Assembly (NCBI GenBank): GCA_004335835.1 | Contig: RWJK01000510.1 | Coordinates: 64,380 to 128,379, forward strand | Origin: Scenedesmus sp. ARA3 | Lineage: Eukaryota > Chlorophyta > Chlorophyceae > Sphaeropleales > Scenedesmaceae | DNA length: 64,000 nt | Reading direction: 5' to 3' | In this document: positions 11,951 through 24,520 of the stretch, one piece after another | Layout: each line of letters opens with the position of its first letter | Position numbering within the stretch: position 1 is the first letter of the stretch | Made by a program: the position numbers and the translations under genes | Notes under the pieces: model-generated | Database searches by the model: none | Seen by the model: the letters and a program-made list of their open reading frames with translations, nothing else | What the model was told of the DNA's origin: nothing

Positions 11951-14900
11951 TCAGACCAGCACGCCAGTGCTGCTGAGCGTCCTGCTGCTGGGCCTGCTGT
12001 TGCCCCTGCTGCTGCCCCTGCTGGCGCGAGCGCTGCTCAGCTGCTTGCTCAGCTGCGCCAGGCGGTTGTCTGCAGCAGCCTGCGAGGCCTGCACCTCCGC
12101 AAACATGGCTGAGATGGAGGCGTGCTTCAGCGCAATCACCTGCAGCCAAGTACAGCATGCAGCGGCAGCACGCAGCACTGAGCATGGCCAGCTGTATTCC
12201 GTGATTGCAGCTGTTATATTGCGCGGCTTGTAAGTCATCCACATGCACAACAGCAGGGCACAGCAAGCTGGCAATACAACTGCACACAAGCCGCGCAGCC
12301 CTGCAGCCTAGCTGTGTACGCGCAAACACGGAACACCAGCACATACACAAGGCGGTTTGCTGCCTCACCTTGACAGCATCTGCGCAGGTCTGCGCAGTCG
12401 CAGCCACGCGCTCCTCCACCTCACTCATCCTCAGCGGCAGCGTGATGCCAGCAGCAGTGCTGCAGTCGTGCAGCTGGCCAGCCATGTCAGTCACACGCTG
12501 ATCCAGCCGCAGCAGCTGCTGCTGCAAAACACCACACTCGGCAGCAGCAGCAGATGCCGCTGCATCTGCATGCTGGTAGGGACGGGGGCTTGCAGCTGTG
12601 CCGCCGGCTGCATCGACCTGCAGCTGCTGCACGGAGCTGCTGAGCTGCTGCAGCTGCTGCTGCAGCGCCAGCACCTCGCCTGCCAGCTCTGCACACATCT
12701 GCTGCTGTATGCTAACACCCAGCTCAGCCACAGCTCTGCTGCTCTGGTCTGGTGTGCCTGCAGCACAAGCAGCAGAAGCCGCCGGCATCCCTTCCACCTG
12801 CTGTACCTGCAGCTGCGCAACCTTTAGTTCCAGCTGCTGCACCTGCTGCTGCAGCACAGCAGCAAGCTCTGATGCCGCCGCAGCTTGGCTGCCGCTGTCA
12901 CGTGCAGCAGCAAGTGCACTTTCATGCGCCAGATGCTGCTCTTGTCTCTCCTGCTGGAGTTGAATCAGCTGCTGTTTGACAGCATCAACCTCCCCTGCCA
13001 GCTGCTGCTGATGCTGCTGCAGCTCCTGCTGCTGCGCATTGAGCCCCTCCCCTGCTGCAGCTGCCTGCTGCTGCTGCTGCTGCTGCTGCAGTTGCGCCAG
13101 CTGCTTTTGAAGCAAATCAAGTGCCTCCTGCTGCTGCAGCAGCTGTGCCTCCACAACTTGCTGTCTTGCTTGTGATGCACTGTCTGGCACATGCGGCGCG
13201 TGTTGAAGCTTTTGTTGAGTCCTCTCAATGACAGCAACCTGCCCCTTCAGCAGCTCCAGCTGCTGGGCAGTACCTGCTGCTGCCGCTGCCGCTGCTGCAG
13301 CAGCCTGTGCCTCCATTCTCGATGATGCGCTGGCCTGCTGCTGCTGCAGCTCTTGCAGCTGCTCCTGCAGCAGCTGCTGTATCGCCAGGTGCTCAGCATT
13401 GAGCCCACTGCTGTGCAGCTGCTGCAGCTGCTGCTGTACCAGCTGCAGCTGCTGGTGGAGCTGCTCCCCGTGAACATGTGCTCCTTGCTGCTGATCAAGC
13501 TGCTGCTGTAGCACCTGCTGCTGCGCGGCCAGGTGCTGCAGATGCTGCTGCACGCCCCTCAGATCAGCTGCGGCTGCTCCCAGACCTTCGTGCAGCTCAT
13601 TGACCTGCTGAGTCACCACCAGCTGTGCTTCGGCTGACACCTGGAGAAGCTCCAGCTGCAGGCCGGCTGTAGCAGCAGGCTGCTGCTGCTGCTGCTGCTC
13701 AGTTGCAGCTGGGTCCACCTGACCCTGCTGCTGGCTTGGCATCACACCGCGAGCAGGAGAGGCAGGCTGCTGCCACTCCTGCTGCTGTGCAGCACCTGCA
13801 TGTGCAGGGGAACTTGCTGCTGCTTGACCATGGGTGCCTGCATCACCAAAGCTGCTTGCCAGCGACCTCCTGACACCAGCAGCTGCACTCTGCACATCTG
13901 GCTGCCGCTGTGGCTGCTGCTCAGCCTGCGCTGCTGCTGCTGCGGGCACAGGACTGCCCAGCAGCAGGGCCTGCAACGCGCCTTGCAGCTGTGCCAGCTG
14001 CTGAGACGGCAGCAGTGCTTGGCTGTCAATCACCTGCTGCTGCTGCTCGGGCGCATGCAGCAGCTGCTGCTTCATGCTCAGCAGCTGAGCCTCCAAGTTG
14101 GCCAGCTGCTGCAGCACCTCCTGTTGGGGAGCTGCTGGCTGCTGCTGCTGCTGCTGACCCTGCACTGCTGGCACAGTGCCTGCAGTTGATGCAGGTGCAG
14201 CTGGCGCAGCAGAGCTGGGGGCAAGCTGCTTGTCAGGGCTGGGGCTCAGTGCCTCAGGAGTGCCTGGCACACTGCTCATGGCTGCTGCACTGCCAGCAGC
14301 AGGAGACAGAGGCGCATGCAACACACCCCGCTGTGGCTGTTGGGGTGACAGCTGCGGATTTGCTGGCGCTGCTGGTGGTGCTGCTGCTGCATCTGCCTGC
14401 CAGGTGGCCATTGCTGAGGAGCGCAGCTGATCCAGCACCACACGCACTGAAGCAGCAGCAGCAGCCACAGCCTCGCCTGGCGTCTGTGCTGCTGCTGCTG
14501 CTGCTGCTGTTGCTGGCTGCTGCCAGTCTGCCACGCTGTGCTCAGCCACGGTTCCCAGCTGCTGCTGCTGCTGCTGCTGCTGAGGTGATACCGCTGCACT
14601 TGCATGTCTATACCTTGACAGGGGCTGCACTGACCCCAAGTTTACGGTGTCACCCTCATCACCCACCTGCTGCTGTTGATACCCTGTGTATCGTGCTCCC
14701 ATCATGCTGCCGCTGCTGCCTGCTGCTGCACCCTGCTCTACCGCTGCAGCTAAACCAGAACCCTGGTGTGCCTCACTGCTGCCCTGCTGCTTGCTTGGAG
14801 ACCTGGCCCTGGCTGCAGCCAGCAGTGAAGACATCATGCTGTCCAAGCCATGCACAGACCCCACCACACCCGACAGCAGCCTGCTCAGGTCTTCAGGCCC

Positions 14901-15445
14901 TGGCGAGGCAGCAGCAGAGGCAGCAGGCGGCACACTAGGACTCGATGCTGCAGAGCCTGGTGCTACTTGTGGACTGCTTGCTCCTGCTGCTGCTGGCCAG
15001 GCAGCAGCTGGCCCTGCTGCAGCAGACGCACCTGCTGCTGCAGCTGCTGCTGGCCACTGTGCTGCTGGCGCTGGAGACGCCGCACCGCTGCCAGCACCAG
15101 GCGGCGTTTCCCATGCGTGCCTCACCGGTGAAGGTGCATGCAGCAGCCGCATGGCTTCAGGCGTGGGCGCGGGCGCATGTGGGCTGCGCTGCTGCTGCTG
15201 CTGCTGCTGCTGCAGTGCTGCTGGCGACTGCTGCTGCTGTGTTGCCTGCTTGAGGGCTGTCATAGCTGCCACAAGGTCTCCAACAGGAACGAGGCTGGCC
15301 CTGCTCCTGCTGGCGCTCCTGCTGACGCTCCTGTCGCTGCCAGCGGCTGCTGCCTGAGCTGAGGGCGACACCGGTGCCACCTGCATTGCCTGGTCTTGCT
15401 GCACAGCCGCTTGCTGCTGTTGAGGCTGCGGTGGTGATGCCGGCG

Positions 15446-15480
<35 letters not shown>

Positions 15481-18400
15481 GGCTGCTGCCGTGGTTCAGG
15501 GCTGATGCTGCGGCGCACTGCACCGAGTATGGCCTGCTGCTCTTGCTGCAGCTCATGCAGGCGGCGCTGTGCCACATGCATCTGGTTCCACATGGGACTG
15601 CTGGGCTTGCCTGACACTGCAGCATCAACAGCCCTGTGGCGCGGCACATACATCAGCGGCGCAATCAGCTCCACCTGCTGCTGCTGCTGCTGCTGCTGCA
15701 TGCTGCTGCTGACCAGGTGCTGCCCCTGCAAGGTGAAGCTGCTGCTGCTGCCTTGGTTGCGCAGTTCGTCAGCATACGAGATCTCATACCGCAGCTCAGG
15801 CTGCTGCTGCTGCTGCTGCATGGCACTGCCGCCAGCATCATGGCTAGCTATGTTTCTCGGCTCCAACGGCCACTGCTGCTGTGGCGACTGAGTAGATGTT
15901 GGCTGTCCCATCCAGCTGGAGCTCTGTTGCTGCTGCTGCTGCTTAGAGGGGCTGCCAGTGCGCCTGCCAGGTGACACATTCCTTGGCCCAGCTGCAGCCT
16001 CTGGCACGCCAGTGCCGAGCGTTGTAGCCACCCGCTGCATCAGCTCTGCCAGGTTCTGTGCTACAGACTGCACAGTCGGCGCTGAGCCCCGCTGCGGCTC
16101 TGCCTGCACAGTATGCTGCTGCTGCTGCTGCTGCTGCTGTTGATGCCAGTCCATGCCAGACACTGAGCTGCGCCAGCCGCCTGCCATGCCGGTCGCACTG
16201 CCATCAAATGAGGCCCGCAACTGCTGCTTTGAGAACATGGCAGGAGTGTCTGCCAGCCCTGGCGAGCCCAGCAAGCCAGGCGGGTCCACATTGAAAGCAG
16301 CCTGGCTGCTGGCTGGCCGCTCAAACAGCGCAGGGACGCTGCTGCTGCCAACCCCTCCCCTGGCAGATGCTGCTGAGGCAGACTGCATGTACTGCTGCCC
16401 GGGCTCCGCAGATGCTGCTGCATACGTTGAGCCCTGCTGCTGCATGCTGCTGCTGTAAGAGGCGGCAGCTGGCATGCCAGGCAGCCTGGCAGGCGTGATG
16501 TTGGTCCTGCCAGCAGACACAGCCCGCATTTGCCAGCTGCTGCTGGTTGCGCCTGCTGCGCCGCCTGCTGTGCCGGGTGATGGGCTCCTGCTGCTGGGCC
16601 GTGCGTAGCGCCCGCTCCTGCTGACGCCTGTGAGCGGCGTGCCTGCACTGGTTGGGCGTGGCTCTGCAGGATGCACAGGGATGCATGCGGCATGTAACAG
16701 AAACGCATCAGAGAGCGGCACTCTAAATGTTGAGGTATGAGGACACACTGTGTACAGCTGGACATGGACATACCCAGTTGTCTTAGCCCCTGTGCTGTGT
16801 ATTTCTGCATGGCTGCACAATTCTAGGACATAGCACACTGCACTGTTGCGAAAGCATGCTGCGCACCTCTCAGCGTTTGGCCCTGCAGCAGCTGCTGCAG
16901 CCGCGCCTTGTGCAGCACCTCGTCTGCTGTCTGCTTGCGCAGCTGCGGGCTGCCGATGAGGCTGGCAGCAGCAGCGCCAGCAGCAACGCCTGAGCGCCTG
17001 CACCAGTACACGGCAGGACAGTAGACGTTGTACACAGTGAGCAGGTGCGAGCCCAAACCAGCAAAGCAGCTGTTTCTGCTGGCGTCTCATCCATGCAGCT
17101 GTCGACTGCTTCGTGTGCTGCGCCACAGGGCAGATTTTCGTCAATGAGAGCGCCCCGTTTGTGGCCACCAGGGCAGCACCAGCTACGAATCCCTACCTGC
17201 GGGCATTGCTTGGCAGCGCCAGCGTAGGCTCCTGCTGCAGCTGCTGCTCATGCTGCTGTTGCGCATGCCATGCCACCTCAGCCGCTGCTGCTGAGGCAGT
17301 GGCAGCCTCAATCACAGTGCCCACAACTTCAGGGGACGCCCTGCCACTGGCAACATTCTGCCTGCGCTCTGGTGATGCAGCCCGGTAGGCCGCCTGCAGT
17401 GCTGCAGCCTTTGCTGCCCTGCGCTGCTGCCGCCGCTCGCGCCGTGCCTGCTCCTCGCGCTGCTGCTGCTCCAGCAGCTGCTGCCGGGCACGCTGCTGCC
17501 GCTTGTGGCTGTTGCGCAGCGCACGCAGCGAGGGCTCGCTGTCGCTGTCTCCTGCATTCTGCGGTGCACCAGCAGCTGCATGATGTGCATATGCCTCACC
17601 ATCCCCACTGCTGCTGCTGGCATCCGTACCATCCCCGTCACTGCTGCTGCCGCTGCTTGGCAAAGCTTGCCTTGCACTGCTCGGCCGTCCAATGCCTGGC
17701 CCGAGCGGCTGCTCAATGCTCTCCCTCAGCAGCTGCCTGTACACTTTGTCGCCAGGCTGGCGCTCCCGATGCTTGCCGTGGCCGCTGCTCGTGCTGCGGT
17801 TGCTTCTGGCCGGGTGCTGCAGCTCAGCAGCTGCAGCGGCTGCAGCTGCATTGGCCCTTGCAGACGGCGATGCAGATGGCAGCTTGAAGTGCATGCGCAT
17901 TGAGCTGCCCTGCTGCTGCTGCTGCTGCTGCCGCCGGTGGTGCTGCTGTGGCTGCTGCTCGCCCTCATACCAAGGGGTCCACCTGGTGGCGCGCGTGGGT
18001 GACACGTAGCGCCCTGGCCGCAGCGCTGCCTGCTGCTGCTGCTGCTGCTGCTGGCGCCTAAGCCGCTCAGGGCTGTGGAACCAGCCTTGCCTGCAGGACA
18101 CATAGCAGCAGGTGACGCAGTGAGTTACACAACACCTGGTAAGTCTTGCCATACATAACATCACAATTGTTTGCAAAGTGAAGTACTTGCCAACCCAATG
18201 CAAATCAAGTGCGTGCCAGCGTATCCTGCAGTACAGGCAAACCCTTGTCCAGCACCAGCGGAGCCATAACACCAGCTTCATGACATATTGGCAACCACAT
18301 ACATGCATCCCACCTGGACTGTCGCTGGACATCGCGCCAGACTCTGTCGCCTTCGCGCTGCTCCGCGCCCTCCTCAGAGTCGCTGCCGCTGCCGCTGCTG

Positions 18401-20110
18401 CTGCTGGCGCTGCTGTCCCCTGTGTGGCTCCTGCCACCATAAACAGCAGAAGCTGGCCTCTGCTGCTGCTGCATGTGCGCCTGCTCATATCGCTGCTGCT
18501 GTGCCCAGTCATCCTCTGCGGACTGCACTGCAGCTGCTGCGCTCTGACGCGCCCTGTTGGCTGCCACTGCAGACTGCCGTGCAGCAGCAAGCACAGGGCT
18601 GCCAGGTTGCGCCTGTGCAGCTGCTGCTGCATCTTGAGCTGCTGCAGCCTCTGCAGCAGCTTGTGCAGCTGCAAAGGCCGACATGCGCCTCGTAACAACA
18701 CCAGCAGCAACGTCTGCAGCGTCCGGCAAGGGGCTACTGCTGCTCCTGCCACCAAGTGCTGATGACACAGATGCCAGAGCTGCAGCTGTCACCTCAGCAG
18801 TAGCTGACAGCCGGCGGTCAGGCGAGCTAGCACTAATGCGCCCTTGCTGCTGCTGCTGTTGTTGCTGCTGCTGAACCCTGCCGCTGCTGGGCCTGCTGCT
18901 GGTGCGGTGCCTGCTGCCATCGCCATATCCTGGGATGCCTCGCAGCGCTGCGTCATAATCATCACTATCGCTGCTGCCGTCATTGTCAGCATGCGCACCG
19001 CCTGGCTGCTGCATGCCACCCCCGGTTGAGCGCCTGCCTGGGCTAGGGCTGTTGATGCGCTGCGCGGCTTCCCTTGCAAGGCCTGTGTTGGGTGGCGGCA
19101 AGCCTGCGCCACCCAGGTTAGCAATGCCAGGGGCCCGCTGCGCTGCACTGTAACTGCTGCTGCTGCCGCCCGCAGCAGCCACAGGCGTGCTCAGGCGCCT
19201 GTCTGGCAGCGCAACGCTGCTGTTGACAGCAGTGGCGCTGCGTGCGCGAGCTATGGCCGCTGCTGCACTGCTGGTAATATCACGCAGCTGCTGGCTGACG
19301 GAGCTTGCACCAATCGTTGCAGGCTGCGCTGCAGCATGTTGTGCGTCTTCATCATTGCCAGGCTGTCCATACGCCAGCTCTTGCCCTGGCAGCTGCGTGA
19401 GTGAAGTGCGGCCATCACGCTGCTGCAGGCCCTGCTGTATCGCAAACATGGCGCTGCTGCGTGGGCTGAGGATGCCTGGTGGAGGCATGCTGTGGCTGGG
19501 TGGCACAGGTGACAGCGTGCCAGATGGCCTGCGCTGCTGCTGCTGCTGCTGCTGTGCCTGTTGCTGCTCGCTCCAGCCAGCAAGGCTGGCAGATGCGCGG
19601 CGGGGGCTGCCGCTCAAGGGAGCAGCAGGGAACTCAAAGCCACGCTGCTGGTATGCTGCAGCTGCCATGCTGTCAGATGCCGGCCTTGACATCCTTGGCT
19701 GCTGGTATTGCTGCTGCTGCGATAACCGACGCGGCGGGCTAACACTGCTTGGCGAGGGTGACCTATTGGGGTAGTAACTAGCAACCAGCTGCTCTGCTCG
19801 TGTATCTACCAGGGACTGCCGGCGGACACCAGCACCAGGCTCTGCACGTGCTACTGCGGCTGCTTGTGACGCACGTGCAGCTGCCACTGATGCCTGGCTG
19901 CTGTGCTGCTGCATTGTCTGCTCAAGCGTATTTGAGCTGCGCCGTGGAAGAGCTGCGTAGGACGCCCTAGCTGCAGGTGCTTGCAGCGGCATCTGCTGCT
20001 GCTGCTGTGGCGCTGCTGTATTGGTGGTGCTGCTGTGTCTGTGCAGGAGTGTCTGCACTACACTTGAAGCCCGTACTGCGTCCCTGCCTGCAGGAGGCGA
20101 GGATAGCCTG

Positions 20111-20143
<33 letters not shown>

Positions 20144-20478
20144 CTGGGGCTGGAGCCAGACCTGATGCTGGGCCTTGGCAGAGGCTCATCATCGCTGCTG
20201 GTGTCCGCTGCACGAATCATGCTGCTTGCGCGCTTGGCGACACTGCTGTCTCGCCGCATTGCACGCTGCTCTGCAACAGCTGCAGCAACACTGGCCCTGC
20301 TGGCTGTGCTGCCGCCGGCTGTTGCTGCACTGATCCTGCTGGCTCGTGCCGGAGCCAGCAGGGAAGGGCTGCTGCGCCTGGCAACTTCACTGCCTGCAGA
20401 TGAGTCGCTGGTGTCGCCCCCCACCAAGGAGGAGCGCATATAGCGCTGAACCAGCGCATTTGCATAGTTTGGAGTCAT
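11951..20478 (-). CDS. Giant Gln-rich coiled-coil protein, unknown function
   Basis: Inferred exons, in transcript order, are 20478-18314, 18090-17197, 16997-16867, 16663-12369 and 12139-11951, all phase-compatible (2557 residues). The ATG at 20478 has an in-frame TAG 12-15 bases upstream. Residues 1-720 are Ser/Arg/Ala-rich with many RRxS and SPSP-like sites. The next 300 continue this with basic segments (ARRERRQQRRAAKAAALQA). A short helical exon reads RKQTADEVLHKARLQQLLQG. The 1432-codon exon moves from Ser/Pro/Gln-rich sequence to a long Gln-dominated coiled coil (repeats such as LQQQLDQQQ and LEAQLLSMKQQLLHA), and the last exon ends in a helix plus a basic Ser/Arg tail. No enzyme domain is visible. 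The multiple poly-Q runs are encoded by CAG, which is why the plus strand shows CTG runs. A cytoskeletal, centrosomal or condensate scaffold role is only a guess. Confidence 0.72.
15448..15480 (-). repeat. CAG tract encoding poly-Gln in the Gln-rich gene
   Basis: One of the longest nearly pure CTG (plus) / CAG (coding) runs in the large exon of the Gln-rich gene. Similar tracts occur near 13068-13088, 14570-14582, 16113-16140, 18031-18052 and 20112-20138. Length polymorphism is likely. Confidence 0.7.
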
Positions 20479-21313
20479 GAAGAGCCCCAGCTACTGCCTG
20501 CTGTGATGGCGCTGCTGACGTATTCAGCAGCAGCAGCGGCTGTGCCCCCAATGGCCAGCTGCAAACTGCCTACGGCTGCCCAACCGCTCCATATGAGTAG
20601 CAGCTACACTGATTATCATAAGCCAGCCCCTTGCGTGCTTTAGTACCGCAGCTTTTCCTCCACGTCTGAATGTCCAGCAGAGGCTGCAAGTGATGGACGC
20701 CTCTATTATTAGGTGGCGCTGCGTGTATGCCTAATACCAAAGGGTTTAGCTTGTCATACAAACAACAAAGTGTTTGAGCAGCGGAGAATTTGCAACAGTA
20801 AACAGCTTGAGGTACCTCTGCAAACGTTCGCTCACAACATGTCCCCGAACCAGCGTTCAGTCCAGGACACGACAACATCAAGACTTCTAATCATTTCCTG
20901 TGCCGCAAATCGGACCCGCAGGAGTCATCAGCGAACCACTCAGACCGAGTCAAGTTTTTGAATAGCTAGGGTCTGGCTGATGTCTCTTTGTAGTGGCTGA
21001 GCATCATTTTGCAGACCAGTCAAGCATATCGTTTTCCCTTAGCAAACGCAAAGAACGTCGCTATCCCGTTTCCTTGTGCCGTCGATCGACAGTCAGTTGA
21101 GTGCTGCAGCCTGCTGTCACCGCTTTAAGCTGTTCAAGTTTTACGTTCAAGGTATGTGAGACACCTGACCGCCTGACAGCGGTCCTGACAAACCTTTCAA
21201 GGCCAGTGTCGATCGAGCAGCAGCATGTCACTTGTGGCTGCAGAGACTATAGGGCAACTTGACAGATGATCACGATCAGTGATTACTCTCTGTCCTGCAG
21301 GAGGTCGTTCGCG
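20479..21313. promoter_or_regulatory. Divergent intergenic region, Gln-rich gene and chloroplast-protein gene
   Basis: About 835 bases lie between two divergent start codons. The sequence from 20600 to 21150 is less GC-rich and lacks CAG runs, as expected of promoter/5' UTR DNA. No individual element is identified. Confidence 0.4.
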
Positions 21314-22885
21314 ATGCAAGCAGCAGCATTCAGGGCAGGCACCAGTCGGGCAGTCAGCAGCTGCAGCAGCAGCCGCTGCAGACACACAGCAGCAGCAGTT
21401 CTGCAGCAGAGGCCGCTGCAGCGGCGAGTGAACGTGCATGCGACGTTCTCCAATGATGACTCTGGCGAGGGTGCTTCTCCTGTAGCAGCACAGGCTTTGC
21501 AGGAGCTGTTTGAAATGGAAGCTCGTGGTGTGGATGCTTCTGCGCTTGAGACCTTCAGGTAGGACCACGATGCTGCCAGTGGTCCATGGATGCTTGTTAA
21601 GATTACTGACAGCTGTGAATCTGGTTTGACTGTGTGGATGTCAATATATAGACTGGCACACCAGCTGCATGCATGCAAACCTGTCAACAGTAACCTGCTG
21701 TGGCCAAGAGACGCACAACACAGCAAGCGCATTGCTTCTGTGCCGCTCTTTCATACAGCCAGGCTGGCCATTACGTCTGCCTGGACAGTTTCAGAAAGCA
21801 CCTGCTGCAAAATAACCACCAACACATGTCGCAGCTGCAGACCCCATCCGCCATTAAATTACATCTGTGGTTGCAAGCATGGATGTGACCCCACGTGCAA
21901 TGCATCTGCCTGCATCTGCGCGCAGGCTCAAGTATGGCATACGGCGTGACGTCAACGGCCGTGCGCAGCTGCGCCGCAGCGATGGCACCTGGATGCAGTG
22001 CAAGCTGGACATGGAGGTGGCTGGCACCATGCTGCTGCGCGACACCAATGACGGCTCGGTGCACGTGCTGCAGACAGACAAGCTAGAGCAGGTGCGCCTG
22101 GCCGGCTGGCTTGCTGCAGCAGGGTTCCTGCAAGAGCAGATGGTGCAGCTGCAGAAAGAAGAGCTAGCGCCTCTTAGCAAGTGTGCAGGGACATCAGCAG
22201 CAGTGTTGTGGACCGCCTTTGCTCAGGACTGCCTGATGCTCCACACCGGGCCTCTCGCTGCATCTTCATGTTTCGCTGCTGCCGTGCAGATCGACCTGTC
22301 CGACGACTACTTGCTGCTGACGCTGTTTGCGGACGGGGAGTGGCAGGGCCAGACGCAGCCCATCCAGCTGGGTGATGGTGACAAGCTGGAGCCGCTGCAG
22401 GTGGAGGAGCAGCAGTTCAAGGACTTTGTGGGCATGATCAAGACGCTGCAGGTGCGGGGCCGCTACAGCCACAAGAGCAGAGTCAGTGCTGTCGCCAGAT
22501 TTTGTGCTTGCGTTGCGCTGCATGTCACATGTACGTGTGGGTAGAAGGGGAGGGAAATGGCGCCGCCGCAGCATGCTGTTGCATAGTGAGCAGGCATTGG
22601 TAGGATGTGTGGCCCAGCCACGCGGCTTGCAGCTTGCATGCCACTCTGCTACTGTATGGTTTGTTCTTGTGTGCTTTCTGGGGGTGTGAGTGCTACTGCA
22701 GTGTAGCGAGCTGCATGTGCCATGTCTACCTCCTATTGCGCGGTATTGTAATGTTGCCTGCTGCCTTTTGGTGTGCCGCTGCTGTCATGCAGGATATGGA
22801 GGAGGAAGTCATGCAGCAGCAGCAGCAGCAACCCTCCGGCGCCCCAATCATTGACGTCAAAGCAGAGCCAGCGAACGGCAGGTGA
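21314..22885 (+). CDS. Chloroplast-targeted protein of unknown function
   Basis: Exons are 21314-21558, 21926-22091, 22290-22451 and 22793-22885, in phase, for 221 residues. The N-terminus (MQAAAFRAGTSRAVSSCSSS and beyond) is rich in Ala, Ser, Arg and Gln with almost no acidic residues to about residue 45, the usual chloroplast transit peptide of green algae. The mature part is compact and acidic. It includes LKYGIRRDVNGRAQLRRSDG, VAGTMLLRDTNDGSVHVL, IDLSDDYLLLTLFADGEWQG and FKDFVGMIKTLQ, which looks like a small beta-rich domain followed by a helix. The C-terminus is a short poly-Gln and acidic tail. I do not recognise a named family. The regular structure and clean splicing suggest a real conserved plastid protein, not a low-complexity artefact. 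Confidence 0.7.
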
Positions 22886-24237
22886 TAGCAGCAGCAGTGG
22901 GACGCGGCTGAACGCAAGGGCAGCAGAAGAGCCAGCAGCAGTGGCAGCAATTGTACCAAACAAGCATTGAGGTGCTGCTGTTGCCAAGCATCAGCGGTTC
23001 TCTTGTGGTTGCTGCGTTACACTGCAGTGCACTGCTGGTGGCTGCAGAGCCGAACACTGCAGCGTGCCAGCTGGTATCCTCCTTGGCTGTGCAGAATGAT
23101 TGCAGACATCCATTAACATACTTAAGTGGCAGGCTGGCAATTGGCATCCAGACTCAGCAGCATTGACGGTGGTGTATCTTGATGAGGACATGTGCATTGC
23201 TTGCAACCCCTGTTTGCTATTTGCCGTAGTTTTGCGGTGGTTTCACGGCAAATATACTCGGCTCCGCCAACGAGTCCATCAAGTTGTTGGTTGGATGAGT
23301 GGTCAGCAGTGTATCGCCAGCTGCCACACGTTTTGTTGCGTGGTAACTGCTGCCCTGGCAACACGCACAAAATCCCTCTCAGCATCACTAATGAAGGTAG
23401 TGCTGCGCTGCTGCCATTGACTAGCGCTGCTGTGTGAATGGCATTGACATCATCAGCTATCGGGCATGTTATAAATTCAGGGTTACCAGCTCACCTTGAC
23501 AGGTCATGCAGTGCACTGTTGTTGTCACGATTCATCATGTGTCAGCTGAATGCACAGGCTGTCCTGATCTCTTCCAGGCTTTGCTGCTAAGCGCATGAAA
23601 ATCATGCGGCAACTGAGCAGCCCGCACCAGCCTGGACAATGCAACTGACAGGTGTCAGGCTGTGGGCACTGAAAACTTACTTCAAGCTCTTAGGAGCCAA
23701 ACACTCGGCTACTGTCATGTGTTACCTGTTGCGCTGTACTGTCTGGTCAATGCATCGTGCACTGCCCGCCTTGCCAAGTTGGCAACCTGCAGTAGTTACT
23801 TGTTTCCATGTTGTGCCCTGGTACCTCATATACAACCACTGTCTTAAGTATGTAATTTCAACTAGTTAGGTGATTCAATGCTGGTTTGCGTCATCGCTAG
23901 ATTCAATGAGTGTGCGAAGGAACATGCGCAGCATATACTGGCACCTGCAAACGCCCGACGCACACAGGCACACGAAACGTCCTGAAAGACTGAATCAAAG
24001 CTAAAGTCGACACTATGAACGGGCTCTGCACCTTTGCTCTCGGATCCGCGCCTTCTGCGTCAGTGCTCAGCGCTGCGGCTCAGTTAGCATTTGAACGCAG
24101 TAGTCCCTTACAATAGAGTTCTACACAACCATTGCTGCAGTGCTGGGTTTCTGCGGGCGGCAGTCTGTGCCCGGCAGCTGCTGCCTTGCCAGCTTCATCA
24201 GCAGGGCGGTTGTCAACCCAGCAGGCAGCGCTGCAAC
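22886..24237. other. Intergenic between chloroplast-protein gene and GDPD gene
   Basis: No coding region supported. The left part is likely 3' UTR; a TGTAA occurs late, at 23851-23855. The right part (23900-24237) should be promoter and 5' UTR of the GDPD gene. Confidence 0.4.
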
Positions 24238-24482
24238 ATGGTGCATTCAAGCAGAGCTCTGGCAGCAGTGAGCGTTATGTGGCTCCTGCCAGCTATTTTG
24301 GCTGCCAGCAGTGCACCAGCAAGCCTGCTGCTGTCCAGCCTGCCATCCACAGCAGCAGCTCTGAGGCAGCCAGGCCCAGCAGCTGCTGCATTGGAAGCTG
24401 GCCGCAGCTGGGCGCCTCATTGGCTGCCATTCAGCAGTGAAGAGGCACCCAAAGACAGGAAGCAGGTCACACAGCTCCATTT

Positions 24483-24520
<38 letters not shown>

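Noticed and set aside
11910..18760. Many long plus-strand open frames rich in Leu, Cys or Ala (for example 13910-14938 and 14686-15357)
   Set aside because: They are the complement of CAG-repeat coding exons of the minus-strand Gln-rich gene. CTG/TGC/GCT runs have no stops in any frame.
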